Shown here in pieces: positions 32,565-34,967 of a stretch of DNA of 34,967 nt. The DNA lies in the NCBI RefSeq assembly GCF_013166575.1, contig NZ_JABKKE010000023.1, forward strand, positions 1 to 34,967, in the 5' to 3' direction. The stretch comes from Xylanibacter rodentium. GTDB taxonomy: Bacteria; Bacteroidota; Bacteroidia; Bacteroidales; Bacteroidaceae. Each line of letters starts with the position of its first letter. The stretch's first letter is position 1. The notes below the pieces were generated by a model. The model ran no database searches. It saw nothing but the letters and a program-made list of their open reading frames with translations, and was not told where the DNA came from. The position numbers and the translations under genes are program-made.

Positions 32565-33329
32565 ATGTACAGAACAAGACATACATTGCTACTGACAATG
32601 CTGCTGCTCGTAATGACATCGCCCACGGTCATGGCACAGAACGGCATAACAGACAGCAGATTCACGCAAAGACATACAAGCGTAACAAAGAGCAAGAACA
32701 CCGCCACAACCCAAAAACAGCCAAATCCGACAGCCCGCAAAATGGCGGCACAAGGGTTTGTAGACATAGCAAAAGTTGACCCCACGATAAAAGTAAGTCT
32801 GATGTACGCCCGCGCGGACAACTTCACGGGCCGCATACTCTACGACGACCTGCGCGAGGCTTATCTGCATCCGCTGGCGGCCGAAGCGCTTAAGAAGGCA
32901 CAGGCACGGCTGAAACAGTTGCGCCCCGACCTCAGCCTGAAAGTGTATGACGCGGCACGCCCGATGTCGATACAGCAGAAGATGTGGGATGAGGTGAAGA
33001 ACACCGGACACAGCTTCTACGTGAGCAACCCGAAGAACGGCGGAGGACTGCACAACTATGGCCTGGCCGTAGACCTTACACTATGCCGTCTCAACGGCGA
33101 CACCATACCGATGGGCGTGAAGGTGGACAACATGACCAGGTTGTCGCACATCGACCGCGAAGACGAACTGCTGAAGCAAGGCAAACTCTCGCGTGAGGCA
33201 TATGACAACCGCCGGTTGCTGCGTGAGGTAATGCGGTGGGCCGGATGGAAACCACTGCGCACAGAATGGTGGCACTTCAATCTGAGAACACGTGAACAGG
33301 CAAGGAAATATTTCAAAGTGATAAGATGA
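32565..33329 (+). CDS. VanX-like D-Ala-D-Ala dipeptidase (M15D), exported
   Basis: With the ATG at 32565 the protein has 254 residues and a signal peptide (MYRTRHTLLLTMLLLVMTSP ... MAQ). Two earlier in-frame ATGs (32460, 32523) lie at or near the promoter and would bury the signal. A Thr/Lys-rich linker follows, then the M15D fold: SLMYARADNFTGR, VYDAARPMSIQQ (Arg 132), the zinc ligands in GLHNYGLAVDLTL (His 163, Asp 170), and the catalytic Glu 234 plus zinc His 237 in TEWWHFNL. All expected catalytic residues are present. Such enzymes cleave D-alanyl-D-alanine in the periplasm, probably for peptidoglycan recycling here; no vanH/vanA-type genes are nearby, so vancomycin resistance is not supported. 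The methyltransferase start overlaps its stop. Confidence 0.88.
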   Translation: MYRTRHTLLLTMLLLVMTSPTVMAQNGITDSRFTQRHTSVTKSKNTATTQKQPNPTARKMAAQGFVDIAKVDPTIKVSLMYARADNFTGRILYDDLREAYLHPLAAEALKKAQARLKQLRPDLSLKVYDAARPMSIQQKMWDEVKNTGHSFYVSNPKNGGGLHNYGLAVDLTLCRLNGDTIPMGVKVDNMTRLSHIDREDELLKQGKLSREAYDNRRLLREVMRWAGWKPLRTEWWHFNLRTREQARKYFKVIR

Positions 33330-34636
33330 CAATGATGGACCGACAGACGGCCGACTTCATAGCCGCCCATCGTGACGACGATGTCCGGCATCTGGCTTTA
33401 TGCAGTGCCGGATACACCGGTGTGGACATGCCTTTTGCCCTCAACCAGATAGCCGGCCGACAGGCGGCACGCCGCAAACTCCCCACATGGGCCTCGACCG
33501 ACGGAATAATATATCCTCCTCACATCTCGATGGAACAGTGTTCGAGCGAAACCACGGCTGTATATAAGGCTGCCGTGGCCCGACGGCTTGTGGCCGAAAA
33601 AATGAAGTCTGCCGATACCGGGAGCAACACGGAAAAAGCCAACAGAGACACTGTCTTTGTCGACATTACTGGCGGATTCGGTGTCGACTTTTCATTCATA
33701 GCCCGACTGTTCGGCCGGTCCGTATACATAGAGCGCCAACAACATCTGTGCGACATTGCCGAAGAGAATTTCCAAAGGCTCGGAATCGACACGGCCGAGG
33801 TGGTATGCGGTGACTGTGAGGAGTGGCTGCGCTGCAACACCGGCATGCACGCAGACCTGATAATGGCCGACCCGGCACGCCGCGACGCGCACGGCGGACG
33901 CACCTTTGCCATCAGCGACTGCACTCCTGAAGTGACAGCCTTGAAAGAGTTGCTGCTCGACAAAGCCGACTACATAATGATAAAACTATCGCCGATGCTC
34001 GACTGGCACAAAGCAGCCGAAGATTTCGGCCCCGAAGTGCGCGAGATACATATCATATCGACAGGCAACGAGTGCAAGGAGTTGCTCATCGTTGCTTCAC
34101 GCTATGGTGAAAAGACAGACGAAGACAAATACGTCAACAAATCACGTCCACGGTTATTCTGCGTCAACGACAGCACAGTAGTTGAGGTTACAGCGGCGGG
34201 ATGTGGTACAGACATGAGTGAAAGTGATGTAAAAACACCCGTAAAACCAGTCAAAGACCTCGTTTTCTCAACCCCGCTCTATCTTTACGAACCAAATGCC
34301 TCGATTATGAAAGCCGGATGCTTCGACATCATTGAACAACGCTACCATGTACGGCAGATAGACAAGAGCAGCCACCTCTTTGTGTCCGACAGCCCCGTGA
34401 ACAACTTCCCGGGCCGTAAGTTCTCCGTAACGGGCATAACAACCATGAACAAGAAAGAACTGAGAAAAACGCTTGGAGGAATAGACAAGGCCAACATCAC
34501 CACCCGCAACTTTCCATTGACCGTAGCCGAATTGAGACACAGGCTCAAGATGAAGGAAGGCGGCGACAAGTATATATTTGCCACTACAATGCCCGACAAG
34601 AGCCACGTTCTTCTGATATGCACCAAAAACGATTAG
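33326..34636 (+). CDS. SAM-dependent methyltransferase with THUMP-like domain
   Basis: This is a 436-residue cytoplasmic protein. The N-terminal helical part (about 1-95) has SAGYTGVDMPFALNQIAGRQ and LPTWASTDGIIYPPHISMEQ. The Rossmann methyltransferase core has the SAM loop VDITGGFGVDFSFIA (about 112-126), the acidic YIERQQHLC strand end and the motif IV-like DLIMADPARRD. The C-terminal part (about 340-436) contains PGRKFSVTGITTMNKKELRK and matches the THUMP-like/ferredoxin-like domain found in this Bacteroidetes family. The target is likely RNA or a related substrate, but is unproven. The start overlaps the dipeptidase gene by four bases (ATGA), so the pair is one operon. Ends at 34636 before a gene-free, repeat-rich tail. 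Confidence 0.87.
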   Translation: MTMMDRQTADFIAAHRDDDVRHLALCSAGYTGVDMPFALNQIAGRQAARRKLPTWASTDGIIYPPHISMEQCSSETTAVYKAAVARRLVAEKMKSADTGSNTEKANRDTVFVDITGGFGVDFSFIARLFGRSVYIERQQHLCDIAEENFQRLGIDTAEVVCGDCEEWLRCNTGMHADLIMADPARRDAHGGRTFAISDCTPEVTALKELLLDKADYIMIKLSPMLDWHKAAEDFGPEVREIHIISTGNECKELLIVASRYGEKTDEDKYVNKSRPRLFCVNDSTVVEVTAAGCGTDMSESDVKTPVKPVKDLVFSTPLYLYEPNASIMKAGCFDIIEQRYHVRQIDKSSHLFVSDSPVNNFPGRKFSVTGITTMNKKELRKTLGGIDKANITTRNFPLTVAELRHRLKMKEGGDKYIFATTMPDKSHVLLICTKND

Positions 34637-34741
34637 CATTATACCTCCATACACAGGGAGGAATGGTTGCACATAACCCATTTTCATACAAGACCGAACC
34701 GGCTTTACAATAAAACAAAATAATTCGTATTGAAAAGTAAA

Positions 34742-34800
34742 ATAAGTTATATTACTTTGCAATATAAGTTATATTACTCATCAATATAAGTTATATTACT
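34742..34800 (+). repeat. Three 22-bp-spaced direct repeats ATAAGTTATATTACT
   Basis: Exact 15-mers start at 34742, 34764 and 34786. Copies 2 and 3 extend left to AATATAAGTTATATT, which is nearly palindromic. The array abuts the terminal repeat of element copy B. Confidence 0.85.
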
Positions 34801-34801
34801 T

Positions 34802-34967
34802 AAGTTAGTCAACAAAATTAAACTACATTATCGTACGGACAGAACGCGCCCTGGAAGAACGCGCCCTGAATGAACTCTCTTTGGAAGAACTCTCTCTGGA
34901 AGAACTCTCTCTGGAAGAACTCTCTCTGGAAGAACTCTCTCTGGAAGAACTCTCTCTGGAAGAACTC
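34802..34967. repeat. Start of the second composite element (copy B), left arm, cut by the window edge
   Basis: The terminal repeat 34802-34841 matches copy A (AAGTTAGTCAACAAAATTAA ... GTACGGACA). Units follow from 34838: one edge unit, GGAAGAACGCGCCCT, GAATGAACTCTCTTT, then GGAAGAACTCTCTCT five times without a mismatch (34883-34957), and a partial unit to 34967. The array continues beyond the window. Confidence 0.88.

Noticed and set aside
32565..33329. Vancomycin resistance gene
   Set aside because: The VanX-like enzyme has no vanH, vanA or regulator neighbours, and Bacteroidales dipeptidases of this type are usually housekeeping.
34838..34967. Tandem array as a CRISPR
   Set aside because: Units are 15 bp and directly adjacent, with no spacers and no cas genes nearby.
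34811..34967. Pentapeptide-repeat protein encoded by the array
   Set aside because: The frame is open but has no start codon after the upstream stop, and in copy A the matching frame runs straight into the non-coding core repeat.

Overview
The window looks like a chromosomal segment of a Bacteroidales bacterium, most likely a Prevotella relative. The evidence is the gene order topA-aroK-speA-argB-ECF sigma factor, many exported proteins with type IX secretion (T9SS) type A C-terminal signals, DUF4252, DUF3160 and DUF4369 proteins, an HU-like gene paired with a 32-residue 'smalltalk' peptide, and promoter boxes of the Bacteroidetes form TAnnTTTG. No rRNA, tRNA, transposase, integrase or CRISPR array was seen.

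Region 1 (1-13,200, nearly all on the minus strand, AT-rich at the RHS end) is an accessory block of exported proteins. It holds two parallel operons. Each starts with the same 179-bp promoter/leader and a closely related T9SS protein carrying an S74-chaperone-like segment. Operon 1 (7,490 to 1) continues with a small exported protein and a giant SpvB/FG-GAP/RHS protein that runs off the left edge. Operon 2 (13,116 to 8,563) continues with a gingipain-type C25 cysteine peptidase and another exported protein. An HU/smalltalk pair lies between them. Both large cargo genes (RHS and C25) carry one apparent single-base frameshift each and are otherwise open.

Region 2 (13,200-14,270) has no convincing gene. 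It holds a 240-bp inverted repeat, an orphan inverted third copy of the operon leader hairpin, and short palindromes.

Region 3 (14,270-23,100) encodes envelope proteins: a DUF4369/thioredoxin-fold lipoprotein, a small FG-GAP-like protein, a YARHG+DUF3160 protein, a CapA-type metallophosphatase, and a truncated TPR lipoprotein fused to the tail of an unrelated exported protein. A strong terminator separates these from two convergent, translationally coupled exported proteins.

Region 4 (23,300-31,800) is the conserved core: NUDIX hydrolase, topA, aroK, speA, argB, then an ECF sigma factor with a membrane partner and a DUF4252 protein in an overlapping operon that ends in a clear terminator.

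Region 5 (31,900-34,967) holds a VanX-like dipeptidase overlapping a THUMP-like methyltransferase. A 457-bp palindromic repeat element lies on the left, and the start of a second copy lies on the right. Each has 40-bp terminal repeats and arrays of 15-bp tandem units; the complete left copy also has a central inverted repeat that recurs at 13,351-13,590. The second copy runs off the right edge.

The strongest candidates for something new are the two operons with a shared leader and head protein but different cargo, the structured leader with a compensatory base-pair change, and the composite palindromic 15-bp-array element.
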